This document shows positions 1-10,004 of a stretch of 64,000 nucleotides of DNA, piece by piece (positions within the stretch are counted from its first letter, which is position 1; each line of letters begins with the position of its first letter). The notes below the pieces were generated by a model that had not been told where the DNA came from, ran no database searches, and saw only the letters and a list, made by a program, of their open reading frames with translations. Made by a program: the position numbers and the translations under genes. Source of the stretch: Phymatolithon calcareum (Eukaryota > Rhodophyta > Florideophyceae > Hapalidiales); contig OZ345375.1 in NCBI GenBank assembly GCA_977006965.1, positions 1,302,001-1,366,000 on the forward strand, read 5' to 3'.

Positions 1-48
1 TCGGTATGATAAGGGGTTCGTGTTACTCCCCCCCATAACACTCCCCTG
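1..48. mobile_element. Possible right end of an hAT-like element cut by the window edge
   Basis: Read on the minus strand from position 48 leftwards, the sequence begins CAGGGGAGTGTTATGGGGGG. This is nearly the same as the stretch starting at 30442 (CAGGGGAATGTTATGGGGGG). Its first bases resemble the inverted ends of the element at 52384-52923 (CAGGGGAATGT). Ends beginning CAGGG are typical of hAT transposons. The rest of the element would lie outside the window, so no partner end or target duplication can be shown. It could be a chance G-rich match. Confidence 0.3.
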
Positions 49-547
49 GGGATACTGAGTACATTCAGGAATTAACAGATTGACAGATCTGTTCATCTGT
101 CGACGTGTCAATATCATTCAGAAATAACACTTTTACACTTTATAATCCTCAAATACCGCCGCAACGGCCCCCGGCATTGCTCGCGTTGTCTATTGCGCAT
201 AAGCTACGCACAGAGCACACTGTGCTTAAGGCTTTCCATGGCCCCCCACGGTCCCGTGGCATATCACGCCCATCGCTGCCTCTCCTGCGCTGCGCCGCGC
301 CTCGCCTGCTTCCCCCGTTGTGCGCAGACTGTACCTCCTCGCTTGTGCTGTGCTTTTCCCTGGCCCCCACGCTCTCTCGCTCCCTGTTGATCTTCGCTTC
401 GGGCTCGAGCCCGGCCGCGCTGGTCTCTGATTGTCGTGTCCTACCTCTCGCTCCCCGCTGACGCACGTAACGGGCCTCGGCAGACCCCAACTATCGCAGA
501 GGCTACGTCCATCTGCGTCGACAGCTCGCCCGGGCCCATTCGCTATC

Positions 548-1507
548 ATGCCTCCGCCCGCAGAGGTCGCTGGAGACCAGCGGGCACTTCCGCGGCATCA
601 GCCTCACGCTCCCGTCCCCCCTTTCCGCAACTCCGCCCCGCCCCCTATAGCCGGCACTGCCGGCTATGGGTATTCACTGGAATCGGCGCCGCATTCGCAC
701 GATTCCGCCGTCCCATTCTCCGCTTTTCCAGCCGTCCTCCCGGTCCCAGAAGTAACTCCGCACTCAGTGAGGGATAGTGACACAGCCTCGGCATCTCGGA
801 GCGACGAGTTCCACAGTGGCAGCAAGGGGAAGGCTGGAACTCCGAGCTACAACGATGAGGAGGTAGCGGTGCTGCTGGAAATCGTCGCGCGCGACGAGCT
901 GTTAGGCGCAAATATGTGGGCTGCAGTAGACGCGCAGTATGCTGCATGGGCGAAGACTAAAAAGCGGCCAGCGCGGGAAGCGGACTCACTGAAGTCCAAG
1001 TTCGACCGTCTGGCGAACACGAGCAAGAGCACTGGCGATCCCTCCTGCCCACCAAACGTGTGGCGCACGAAGCAGATTTCGTGGGCAATTCTTGCTCGTG
1101 CCCATGCTGCGGAGTTGAACAGGGAGTCAAGCAAGGAGGGCGATGCCGCCGATACTGTACGTGATTCCCTTTCCGCTGCTCCTTCTGCTGCTACTGGTGA
1201 CTCTTCTGGCGATGTAGATGGGGACGACACTATCAATAGCGATGGCGTGGCTCATGTTAGTCGCGTAGGGAAGCGTGCGAACAAGCGTGGGGCAGGAGTG
1301 ACCGGAGTAAGCCCGAAGGGAAAGCGCCAGCGGGATGCTTCTGCTGTTGTATCTGTGATGGAACGGATGGCAAACAAGATGAGCACAATCTCCGATGCGA
1401 TAACGCATGACTCACAATCATCATTTGAGGCCGTCGTGCAGCGCCAAGTCCAAGTCGCACTACAAAAAACTAACTATTTTAACTCTGAATTAAATGCAAT
1501 GATCTAG
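548..1507 (+). CDS. Harbinger accessory protein, SANT/Myb-like (DUF6818-like)
   Basis: This 319-residue protein is the likely DNA-binding partner of the adjacent transposase. In Harbinger elements the Myb-like protein helps transposase enter the nucleus and bind the ends. What I see: a Ser/Pro/Ala-rich N-terminus, then a SANT-like block around residues 95-190 starting YNDEEVAVLLEIV. Conserved W/Y positions, the stretch SLKSKFDRL and the motif TGDPSCPPNV follow; the last is typical of DUF6818-type proteins found in TE-rich eukaryotes. A basic nuclear-localisation-like segment (KRANKRG, PKGKRQR) lies near residues 240-280, and the C-terminus has a helical tail. The ATG at 548 is the first in frame; the frame is open further upstream (to 431) but without ATG. 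Convergent with the transposase. The domain name is from memory of the family and not from a search. Confidence 0.7.
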   Translation: MPPPAEVAGDQRALPRHQPHAPVPPFRNSAPPPIAGTAGYGYSLESAPHSHDSAVPFSAFPAVLPVPEVTPHSVRDSDTASASRSDEFHSGSKGKAGTPSYNDEEVAVLLEIVARDELLGANMWAAVDAQYAAWAKTKKRPAREADSLKSKFDRLANTSKSTGDPSCPPNVWRTKQISWAILARAHAAELNRESSKEGDAADTVRDSLSAAPSAATGDSSGDVDGDDTINSDGVAHVSRVGKRANKRGAGVTGVSPKGKRQRDASAVVSVMERMANKMSTISDAITHDSQSSFEAVVQRQVQVALQKTNYFNSELNAMI

Positions 1508-1553
1508 GCTTTAGTGCAGAAGAGTTCCTCTAGTCAATAAACGATTTTCTTTT

Positions 1554-2777
1554 TCAAATTGTTTCTTCGCCTAGTAGGCTGTGCATCCAGGGTTTAACCT
1601 CCTCTCCGGTACCCGCGAATGTAGAACGAATCTGATAAAGACCCACAAAGCGAACCCTAAAATTGTATAGGTGGCAGACAACTCGCAGCAACCGATAGCG
1701 CGTGTATGAATCGGCAGGTAAAGGCACAGAAAGGCGCTTAAAAGGCGCCTTAAAAGCTCTCACTCCCCACTCTGCTGACTGCCTCTCCTTGGGCATTGCA
1801 CGCTCAATAATGAGGTCCACAGCAGCCATAACAGCAGGAGCAGGTAATCCGTCTCGCTCGTTGGCCTTTCCGGCGCTAACTATCTTACCACTTGCGCCCC
1901 GTATGTCCTTCATGAATGCACTGTCCGCAAGAATGGCGAAGCCGTCCGGTGTCCACTCAGATAGCTTAGGTCTGTAGAGATTCGAGGCGGCGGAGGTTTT
2001 GCTGTCATGCCAAGACCCTAGAAAATTAATGCCTGCATGGATGATCTCTCCCTTAAAATTCGAAACAAACACATTAATGACCTCCACTGCCTGGGTAAAG
2101 CACTGCCAGAATGCGTTCTGCAGCTCGAAGTCGATAAAGTGGGCACATGGCATGCGTCCATCGTCCGTTATTCCAAATATGCCCTTGAGAACGTGCCCAT
2201 TATCTCGATTAGACTCTAGAAGAGCGGCGGACTGCTTCATTTCTTCTGCTGTCGGCCAGTGGATCTCAAAGTCCATCGATGACCGCTTCCGGAAAACGCG
2301 CAACAATACCTCTAAGACATAGTCAAGCCAGACGGACAGAGAGCTGAGAACGAGCCCAAAAATTGGGCACATCTTGTAAATGGGGTCCCTGGACTTTACG
2401 AACCACAACGCCAGCCCCATCAAGTCAATACTGTCAACTTGCGGGTGTCGTCCGTATCTCTTCGGTCCCCGCCGGTACGGGCTACCCCAGTTGACGTTGC
2501 CTCTCTCGAGCTCAAAGAGGGGGGGAATTCTGTCTGTCGCAAGATTTTTAGGAAAATTTATCGAGACAATAAAGTCGCTGACTTGTCTATACGTCAGAAT
2601 GCGGCGCCAAGGTGTCGAGCAGCGAGAAAAACTAGGGCGAGGAATAGCATTGCGTGCATATGCGGGAGTCGGAATTCGATTCGTGTCAAAAACCGTAAAG
2701 TACGCTGCTGCGCATGACGCCACGGTAGCGCAGCAAGCAGCAGCTGCGGCAGCTGTTTCGCGAGAGCGGGAGTCCAT
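1554..2777 (-). CDS. PIF/Harbinger DDE transposase (DDE_Tnp_4-like)
   Basis: This 407-residue protein would cut and join the transposon ends. The RNase H-like catalytic fold is suggested by spaced acidic residues: an Asp pair in FGITDDGRM, an Asp in FAILADSAFMKD and a Glu in SAEWGVRAFK, in the order and context of DDE_Tnp_4 transposases. The intermediate motif FLGSWHDSKTS is also typical. The N-terminal third is less conserved and contains an Ala-rich run from residue 9. I chose the ATG at 2777; the frame continues upstream to a GTG at 2804 with no further ATG. The frame is intact, without stops or shifts, unlike the other transposon genes in this window. Convergent with the SANT-like gene, and the two together make the element look autonomous. 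Confidence 0.75.
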   Translation of the reverse strand: MDSRSRETAAAAAACCATVASCAAAYFTVFDTNRIPTPAYARNAIPRPSFSRCSTPWRRILTYRQVSDFIVSINFPKNLATDRIPPLFELERGNVNWGSPYRRGPKRYGRHPQVDSIDLMGLALWFVKSRDPIYKMCPIFGLVLSSLSVWLDYVLEVLLRVFRKRSSMDFEIHWPTAEEMKQSAALLESNRDNGHVLKGIFGITDDGRMPCAHFIDFELQNAFWQCFTQAVEVINVFVSNFKGEIIHAGINFLGSWHDSKTSAASNLYRPKLSEWTPDGFAILADSAFMKDIRGASGKIVSAGKANERDGLPAPAVMAAVDLIIERAMPKERQSAEWGVRAFKAPFKRLSVPLPADSYTRYRLLRVVCHLYNFRVRFVGLYQIRSTFAGTGEEVKPWMHSLLGEETI

Positions 2778-3003
2778 GCCGGTGAAGGCCGACAACGCCG
2801 GCACCGATAGATGTGGGACAACGGATAGAGATATCTATTGGGGATGTTACCTTCTAGCATCTTATTGGCTGCATATCTGTCTGCTGATCTGTTTGAGGGT
2901 CAGTTGCTTCCCGACAGATCTGTTGGAGTGTTCGAAGTTAGGGCTCCCGTTCTCTACTGTGATTGGCTGCAAAAGCGTATGTTTGTTAAAGTGTCAATTC
3001 CTG

Positions 3004-3029
3004 AAAAATCCGCTGATCAGCGGATTTTT
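3004..3029. repeat. Perfect 26-bp palindrome at the Harbinger right edge
   Basis: Arms of 13 bp (AAAAATCCGCTGA and its exact complement) meet with no spacer. It begins at the last bases of the proposed Harbinger right end, so it may be part of the target site, or of a neighbouring insertion. It belongs to the set of near-zero-spacer palindromes seen across the window. Confidence 0.8.
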
Positions 3030-3066
3030 TCGGCAAATTTGGTAAAATGACCACATACTTTGCCGT

Positions 3067-4217
3067 ATTTAGTAAAATGACCATTATGCACGGGTGCTGT
3101 AATTATCGGAGACTTACTGTAATGCGGGGCAGATTGAAATAGTAGGGTCCAAAACAATAACCGATATTTCTTGATCTGAGGAATACCGAGGGGCACGCAC
3201 GGGCTCCGTGACGAATTGGAATAAATCTGAAGATGTACCCCATTTCGTCACCGGAACCCTGCGTTATCTTTCGCAATGGTGGCACCGGGCACCTCAATGA
3301 AAAGATATTGAATACGAAGAAAATCTGAATTTGTCCTCTTTAGGACTGCAAAAGTGTAACCTTTTATTGCAGCACGAGTGGAGAGAGACGGCTTCATGTC
3401 TGAGTTTCGGTGGTAAAAAGTCAATGCGTTTTGGAAAACGTTGGGGAAAATTATGGTTGTCTACCGAAAAAAGCGTGTTTGTAATGTCGGTGGGTGTGTT
3501 TATTGTTCGGAAGTACTGGAAAACGTACAAAAATAGGAAATCGAAGTTGTTACCGTTCTGTTTAGGAATTGGATCCCTTTGACGACCAGGTACTGTAGAC
3601 ATGCCCACTTCTGTCGTTGAACCGCAAAGTGCACCAGACCCTCTTCTTGTGTTGGTTCTTTTATAGTTTCCCTTATCGCCCATAGCCTGGTTGTGGAATG
3701 CTACGGAGTAATTGGCATACGCATTCTTGGCACGGTGCTCCATAAGCTAAAATGGACCAAATGAGAGCGCAAGAAATTGACCGACGCAATCAACAAGCTG
3801 ACGAGCGACTGGCCTAGGCCGACATCTCGACCCGAGCAGCAGAACTGACCGAAACTGGAGCTGAATGACCCCCGCAATCGATATCCATGTCCTGAGTCGT
3901 CAATGGCGATCAGTCTCACCTCAAACAAGTTATTCCTTTTCCTGGCTTTTCTCAGTCATCATATGCAAAACCTTGTCATAACTCGAGCGAGATCCAAAAC
4001 GCTCGTTAGTTTCCTCTTTCCTGCTCTGTTCCCCCACGCCGGGGCCCAGGGACTAGTATAAAATCATAGCCATAAACTGTAAACTTTAAGAGAAATCATC
4101 GTGGCTCTCGCGCGAAGTCAGGTCCCAACGGTCCTGATATGTGGACCTCGTACCGTTTGCTGACAGTCCGAACCAATATCATAGCAACACCCGTGCTTCG
4201 TGGTCATTTTACCAAAT
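3067..4217. mobile_element. Non-coding 1.15-kb element with ~33-bp terminal inverted repeats
   Basis: The left end (3067-3099) and the complement of the right end (4185-4217) share about 28 of 33 positions, including GTAAAATGACCA and GCACGGGTG. A second copy of the outer part of the end, TTTGGTAAAATGACCAC, lies just outside at 3038-3054. This matches the right end even better, so the true left border could be near 3034. No convincing protein is encoded inside and I see no clear target duplication. I read it as an old non-autonomous DNA transposon of unknown superfamily. Confidence 0.5.
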
Positions 4218-4454
4218 TCCCCAAAAATTTTCGTTAAGAATATCTTTTGTATATGAATATCTGTCCTATGCATGCGGAAGTCCTTGTGCTCGAAGAGTAT
4301 TTGACACGGCATTGCACCTCAATGGAGCTTCGTAAATCTCCAGAGCTCTGGGCAAAATTCGAAAATATCTGCGTCGCCGCCTCTCCTCTCCAAAACCTCT
4401 TTCTCCAAGAACCTTTCAATCGCATCGAACTCATTCCTCTATCCATCGAGGAAG

Positions 4455-4913
4455 ATGAACCCCGCTGTTAACCGCTCCCCGCGCCACCGCCCCGCAGCGC
4501 GACCCGCGACAGCGGTGCCGCTGGCGTCGCCAGGCGGTCAACTGCTTTTCAACGCGGCGGTATTGTCTGTGGCGTGGGCTGGCCAGCAAGTACTTGCGAT
4601 TCAGATGCCGCAGTTTCCCAAAATCTCGTTTCCGAAAATCTCTTTTCCGACCTTTGGCAAGAAGGACGAAGCAGCGCCGGGTCCACCACAAGAGGTCACG
4701 GGAAGTGTTTCCTCAGGCCCTGTTAAAGTGCGCGCCGCGGCCTCCCCGCAGTCGACTACCCAAGCCCCTACGCTATCAGAGAGCACCGGCAAGAAAGCAA
4801 CTGTTAAAATTGGCAGTGCGGATGGGTGGAAGCGATTCCCGGCGCGCAGAATGCCGGGGGCGAATATGGACCCGTGGAAGGACATTTCGCGCGAGATAAC
4901 ACCCAAGTTTTAG
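4455..4913 (+). CDS. Hypothetical protein, possibly plastid-targeted
   Basis: I do not recognise this 152-residue protein. The N-terminus (residues 1-30) is rich in Arg, Ser, Pro and Ala and lacks acids, as in plastid transit peptides. A hydrophobic stretch follows (residues 30-48, LLFNAAVLSVAWAGQQVLA) that could be a thylakoid-transfer or membrane segment. Next comes a short repeat of the type FPKISFPKISFPTF, then a Pro/Ser/Thr-rich linker, and a basic end containing GWKRFPARRMPGANMDPWKD. The latter half looks like a conserved C-terminal motif. It starts at an ATG and is flanked by non-coding sequence on both sides. Real gene likely, function unknown. Confidence 0.5.
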   Translation: MNPAVNRSPRHRPAARPATAVPLASPGGQLLFNAAVLSVAWAGQQVLAIQMPQFPKISFPKISFPTFGKKDEAAPGPPQEVTGSVSSGPVKVRAAASPQSTTQAPTLSESTGKKATVKIGSADGWKRFPARRMPGANMDPWKDISREITPKF

Positions 4914-5840
4914 ACTGGTATCCGTTGTAAGGCGGCGAGCTGGTTGAGTGCGTGCGCAAGAGTTATTTCTTTTCTTTTTCTTCACTGGTAAACTGTAGAC
5001 GTCATAGTCGTGATCGCTGCAGGGTTTTTGAGCTAGCTATACATGATTTCGCGCGATAAGCAACGGAGAGAACGAGCAGGAATCCAGAGCAAGGCGTTAC
5101 AGCCGACACTTCCTTTACTCTTTGCGATCGTTTACGTTGCGCAGGCGGTACGCCATAAAACGCATCTTTTCTTCGCGTCTCAATATGTACAAAAGCTTTG
5201 CCCTTCCTACTGTTTTTGTCATGTGTTTGGCGGATAGAGCCATGTAAAGAGCGGCCAGTGTGTTTGCCTCCATCGTCTGCTGCCGCTCGCCGCATTCTGA
5301 CCTTGTTTAGCTGCTCTCAGTGATCAATTTGACTCTGTGGTAAGAAAACTTTTCTGCACTAGATGTAAACTTCCTTCGCAGCACCTACGCTCCCAGGCTA
5401 TACTTATGTGTTTGTGCTCGAGGAATCGTTTAGTCTATTGCCCTCAACCCCACTGTGCTGTAGCGGAAAACTCACTGCACAAGTGCTAAGACATCCGTTG
5501 CTCAAGAAATGCACCGGTTTTTTGGATTAAGTCCCTGAAAAACGCTTGGCGAAAAGAGGAATCACCAGGGCAGTTTACAATATCAAACAGTTATCCATGA
5601 GTGGTGCAGGCTACATATACTGGGACACCGTCGATCACACTATCATTGCGTCTATGAACATGTGACTTCTGCCAAAAGAAGAAGGCGACGCTTTTAATCT
5701 CTTACTCCTGTCAGAATCTCATAAAAAGAGCTCGCAATCCCCCAGACAACTGTCGCTCGGCCCAGCATAACGCTCAAGAACCTACCCATCGATCTCCTGA
5801 ATACATACTGCAAACAAAGCGACGGACTAAACCACAATAC
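4914..5840. other. Intergenic, no gene seen
   Basis: About 930 bp between the hypothetical gene (plus strand) and the 3' end of SRP72 (minus strand), so a convergent spacer. I see only short unconvincing open frames, no palindrome of note and no TE motif. Confidence 0.5.
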
Positions 5841-8003
5841 CTATCTGCGGTTCTTCTTCTTCTTCTTCGCGCCTTTGGGTCTGTTGCTCGTCGGAGCCTG
5901 GGGTCCAGCTTCAGCGGCAGCAGCAGCCACCCTGGCTGCGCTCTTCTCCGCATTCTTAGCGGCAGCCACCTCGGCGGATGCTGCGTCTGCGCCCTGTGAG
6001 CCCCGGAAGTTGACCTCATTCCTGCGCTTCTTCTTTTTATACCCGGACCGCATAGTTTTCGGCAGCCACCGTTCCGGGTCTGGAGGTGGTCCATCGGGGT
6101 CGTAGTTCTTGGGAAGCCTCTTCTTCCGTTTTCTCTTCTTCTTTTTCTCCTCCCCGGCATTCTCAGCAATTGCCTTGACCCCGTTTGCTTTCGTGGTCTT
6201 AGCCCGAGCAGCAATAGTTCGCCGCTTAGGTGGCGGTAAGTTTTCTAGCTCTGCTGCCGACGTCTCATCAAGGGCGGAGCTAGGAAGAGGAGGTAGACGC
6301 TCTGCGAGCGACTCTGCTTTCTTAGCGTCAAAATAAGACGTTGCAACTACCAATTGAGCAAGCACAACCGAGTCATTTGGCGTGTGTTGCAGCAGTTGCT
6401 GAAGCACAACGGCAGCATCCGCGTGTTTCTCCTTGCGAATGAGGAGCTCTGAGAGCGCCTTTTTGGCTCCAATGGAGGTCGGCTTTGCGCCATCCGCAGC
6501 AACGGAAAGGAGCTTAATGGCACGCTCCGTCTCACCGGCCTCCTCGAAAATCGCCGCTGCTGTGGCAACTGCTGCCGGCTTCCCAGGGAACAACTCCAAA
6601 AGAAGCTCTGCGGCGCGAAGCCGATCACCATTTTCCTCCGCCAATTGCACGCGCGCCGCGCGAATAGCATCGCTATCACCCGCCGCCTCGAGCACTGCAT
6701 CAGCGGCTGTGAGATCTGAGCGCTTCGCAGTGAGGGCTGCTTCGATAAGAGGGTTAATCGGATCACCGGGGAAGGCTCCTTTCAAGCGATCCAACTCCGC
6801 TTTGCAACCGTCCAAACGACCCATTTGAACGAGAAGAATAGACCTATTTCGTGCCATAGCACGACGTTGCTGGTTAGTAAGCTTTGCTTCGACTCTTGCA
6901 CCGCTTGTCGCACGCATCTTCTTCAAACCATCGCTCAGACCGTCGTGACGATCTTTTTCAGCCTTCTTATCCGACATAGTTTTCTCGGCTACAGCACCAT
7001 CCGTCTCACTTCCGGTAGACGCTGAAGCCTCCAGTACCTTTCTCCGTTCAATCTCTTGGACCTCCTTATCGAATGCTAGTTGCCCCAGTGCGACCGTCAA
7101 GTTGTTGGCGGCAACAGCGAGAGATGCCGCATCCGCGCTTTTCGCTGCGACGACGGTGGCATACTCGCCCTTCGCTTCGCCAACATTGCCGCTCAAATGT
7201 TTGAGGTACGCCCGCTGCACCTTAATTGGGGCCATCTCTTCCTCGAGATCATCATTTTCCTCGGCAACTACAATTTCTCTCAGCAAAGATTCCGCCAACT
7301 CGAGGCAAATATCAGCCATTCCAAAGTCCTTTGCGCCGATACTCGCGCAGGTGGAGTTATACTCAAGCTCATAGCTCGGTTGGAGTCCTTCCTTTATGGC
7401 CATGGCCTCTTCGTGCTGATCACAGAGCACAAGAGTCGCCATCAAATTCGTAGCAAGCTCGTTGACATTCTGAGTGAGGGTTTCTAATTCGGCCGCGGTG
7501 ACCGGCGCTGCGGCAACAGATGTGCGCAGAGTCCAGCGCGAGGTTGCGGCCGGCTTTTTCTTTTCCGCGAGCACAGCGCGTTCCTTGTCGTATAACGACC
7601 TATAGACCGCGGCAGCATCTTGGTAGCGCCCGAGGCGGTATAATAGTTGGGCTTCTAGTTTGCGCGCGTAATCGCCTGGGAGCTTGTGGACAGATTTGAC
7701 AGCGTCGCTGACACCCACATTTGTTGTCCAGGCGAGGTATGGGCGGGCGAAGGAGACAAATTTTTGCACGCGCGGATCTATGGGAGCGCGTTCGAGGTCA
7801 TCTAGATGGGCAATGGCATCCACGGATCGACCGAGTTGGATAAGCGCGGCAACACGGGCGGCTTCGATGAGTCGAGAATGTGGGTCATTGGCAGAGCGAT
7901 GCTTCTTGAGATGCTGCTCGGCACGGATCAGGACTGCGTCAAAGTCACCCCGGCCATAAAGCTGGCGAAGTGCATCTAGCGCGGCGCGTGCCTTCGCCGC
8001 CAT
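5841..8003 (-). CDS. SRP72: Signal recognition particle 72-kDa subunit
   Basis: SRP72 forms a heterodimer with SRP68, binds SRP RNA, and is needed for cotranslational targeting of secretory proteins to the ER. This copy has 720 residues, close to the usual 650-700. The first ~550 residues are Ala/Leu-rich helical repeats that fit the TPR arrays of the family. The C-terminal basic region carries the family signature: a run of Lys/Arg followed by LPKNYDPDGPPPDPERWLP, then a second basic cluster (GYKKKKRR). This is the RNA-binding segment. The tail ends with another Lys-rich cluster (GAKKKKKNRR). The ATG at 8003 follows a short upstream region; a GTG precedes it directly but is not needed. Single exon. 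A near-perfect palindrome lies 141 bp upstream. Confidence 0.93.
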   Translation of the reverse strand: MAAKARAALDALRQLYGRGDFDAVLIRAEQHLKKHRSANDPHSRLIEAARVAALIQLGRSVDAIAHLDDLERAPIDPRVQKFVSFARPYLAWTTNVGVSDAVKSVHKLPGDYARKLEAQLLYRLGRYQDAAAVYRSLYDKERAVLAEKKKPAATSRWTLRTSVAAAPVTAAELETLTQNVNELATNLMATLVLCDQHEEAMAIKEGLQPSYELEYNSTCASIGAKDFGMADICLELAESLLREIVVAEENDDLEEEMAPIKVQRAYLKHLSGNVGEAKGEYATVVAAKSADAASLAVAANNLTVALGQLAFDKEVQEIERRKVLEASASTGSETDGAVAEKTMSDKKAEKDRHDGLSDGLKKMRATSGARVEAKLTNQQRRAMARNRSILLVQMGRLDGCKAELDRLKGAFPGDPINPLIEAALTAKRSDLTAADAVLEAAGDSDAIRAARVQLAEENGDRLRAAELLLELFPGKPAAVATAAAIFEEAGETERAIKLLSVAADGAKPTSIGAKKALSELLIRKEKHADAAVVLQQLLQHTPNDSVVLAQLVVATSYFDAKKAESLAERLPPLPSSALDETSAAELENLPPPKRRTIAARAKTTKANGVKAIAENAGEEKKKKRKRKKRLPKNYDPDGPPPDPERWLPKTMRSGYKKKKRRNEVNFRGSQGADAASAEVAAAKNAEKSAARVAAAAAEAGPQAPTSNRPKGAKKKKKNRR

Positions 8004-8143
8004 CACAATAGCGGATGCCAGCCCGCTTTACGGGGGGGATGTTTAGGATGTCGTCGATGCTGAAGACGATGCCGTCCGTGTCAGGTTATGATTTGGACTG
8101 ACTTGATTGAATGCTGCTCTGGGCTTTACAGTAAGATAAAAAA

Positions 8144-8186
8144 TGTAATTATGATGAATCCAATTGTTGGATTCGTCATAATTACA
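8144..8186. repeat. Near-perfect palindrome upstream of SRP72
   Basis: Two 20-bp arms (left arm TGTAATTATGATGAATCCAA) pair with one mismatch around a 3-nt centre. It lies 141 bp upstream of the SRP72 ATG. The loop is too short for a miRNA precursor. Confidence 0.85.
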
Positions 8187-10004
8187 ACTTGGATAATTAG
8201 TTCTTGTTCAAAGCGTTGGCGACAAGAACAACTTGCTCTCCACAGTGAAACAATTTCCCCGAGTCCTCTTCGACCGCAGTCAGTTTTATTTATAGTCAAG
8301 TAAACTATCAACATTTGCAGCATTTCAACAGTCCTAGTCACTCGTCATGGCTTCAATGCCTGAGGCGTTGTCAAGTTGGGAACTCGATTGAGTCGAGAAT
8401 TGAGCTCAGGTCGACCCCTATCCGCTCTATGGACAAACTTGCATGCAAGATGCCCCGGTCTTGGAACACATCGAAGTGACGACAGCTCGACGAGCTGATG
8501 TTTGCGCACTTCAGGCTGTCCGTACCAACAGCATCACCATGACATGCTAAGGGCCTCGTCTTCGACCCAAATTTCAATGATTTACTTGTTGCCCATTTCC
8601 GTTTAGAAATTGAAACTGTATAATCGTACTAAAAAAACGGTCCTGGTTCAGAAATCTAGAAGAATACAAAAACTTCAATGTAGAGTCAGACCTGGTGTCT
8701 CCACTTCAAGATTATACCTATCAGGCTGCAGAAGGGAGGAAAATAACCAAATCATTTGTTTCGCCAACTTACACTTTTACAAGCGCGATTGCGTGGTGGG
8801 GGGTACTGTGAAGCCGCGAGGCCCGCGGGCATTATCGACAATGGCACATGTGCCACGTACGCCAATTTTGTTACGCTCTCGTGGTAGTTGCGCTATATTG
8901 TCCGCGGTTTGTGCGCTCGATGCAATGAGCAGGGAGGGAACTGGAGGGACGAAATGCGTCCATCGCGAGAAGCTGCGAGGAGACAATGTGGGACAGCGGA
9001 ATGGACTTGAGGTCTGAGACAAGCTACCTAGATTGCGCATCGGAATCGCTTAATATTGTAAACACAGATGTGTTTGTGAAAATATGGACTGGAGCATATA
9101 AGTGCTTTCGGGTACCCGGGGCTGGAGTCGAGCAAGAATGCGGAAAATGCGGTGCGGGTGATGAAACAGGTTGGCGTGAGCGACTAATGCGGGGTTCCAC
9201 TTGTTCGCAATGTGTCGCACTAGGGAGCCTCGCAAACTAACTTAACTTGTCTCACAGGCATGGGGAAGCTATACTCTATCAACTTACCGTCAACTGTTTA
9301 GCAGGGCACAGAAGGGGACGAAACAGCTCCTAACGATCCACTATGCAATTTTCGCTCTTTCGCGACCAAGCAAACTAGTGACTATGTGATGCGACTCTGT
9401 ACTGACCGCGTACATTCTCCATGCCAACGTATCGGAAGAGTAGGAACTACCGTAAGCGGTGGAGCAGCTATGCGAGGGAATCATTCAAACGTGCTTACTT
9501 TCTGTTCTATGAACGGCTTCCGGCTTTCAACTTAAGTTAGGTGCGCACCTTTTCCGTAATGAAGAAAAGTAAGAAAGGACACGAAGGCAGATTGTACGAA
9601 GAAGAGCGGTAGACGCAAGAGCAACATGGATCCAGTCCTAAGATGTGCATATGCTTTACATTGACGGAGGAAAAGCCGACATCCCGTGCGTCGTCAATAG
9701 ATCTTCTGATTTATTTGTTGAAAGCGCAACCAGAGCGAACGCCCGCGGCGTAATACGTCTCAAAACGTTACCTGGTACGCCTAAAGCTGATCATGCTGGA
9801 AACCGGGGACTCTCGCATAAGTACAAGGCAATTGCCGTTTAATAATACAAGAAGCCACTAGACAAGTTCCTCGGGCATGACACACAAACGTACACGTACG
9901 AAAAGAAGTCAATTGTGCTTACAAATCTTCAACAGGTGCATCACTATTCGTTCTACCTTCCCGCCCTCAATGCTGTCCTTGTTTTGCGCAAACACGACCA
10001 AGCG
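8187..10004. other. Intergenic, no gene seen
   Basis: About 1.8 kb between the 5' side of SRP72 and the 3' end of the DMAP1-like gene, both on the minus strand. Several short open frames exist on both strands (for example around 8610-9240) but none shows a recognisable domain or convincing composition. No TE ends were found. Confidence 0.4.

Larger units (their letters stand above)
65..3005. mobile_element. PIF/Harbinger-type DNA transposon with two convergent genes
   Basis: The element carries the two genes typical of Harbinger transposons: a SANT/Myb-like DNA-binding protein (548-1507, plus) and a DDE transposase (1554-2777, minus), with stop codons only 46 bp apart. Candidate terminal inverted repeats are TTCAGGAATTAACA at 65-78 and its complement TGTCAATTCCTGAA at 2992-3005 (13 of 14 match). 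Copies of CAGATCTGT occur just inside both ends. I could not find the 3-bp TWA target duplication expected of the superfamily, so the exact ends are uncertain by some tens of bases. Both reading frames are open, so the copy may be recent or still competent. Confidence 0.7.

Noticed and set aside
2380-3045. Open frame antisense to the Harbinger transposase
   Set aside because: Overlaps the transposase and the transposon end; no domain.
8144-8186. miRNA precursor interpretation of the palindromes
   Set aside because: Centres of 0-3 nt are too small for known miRNA hairpin loops, although other small RNAs are not excluded.
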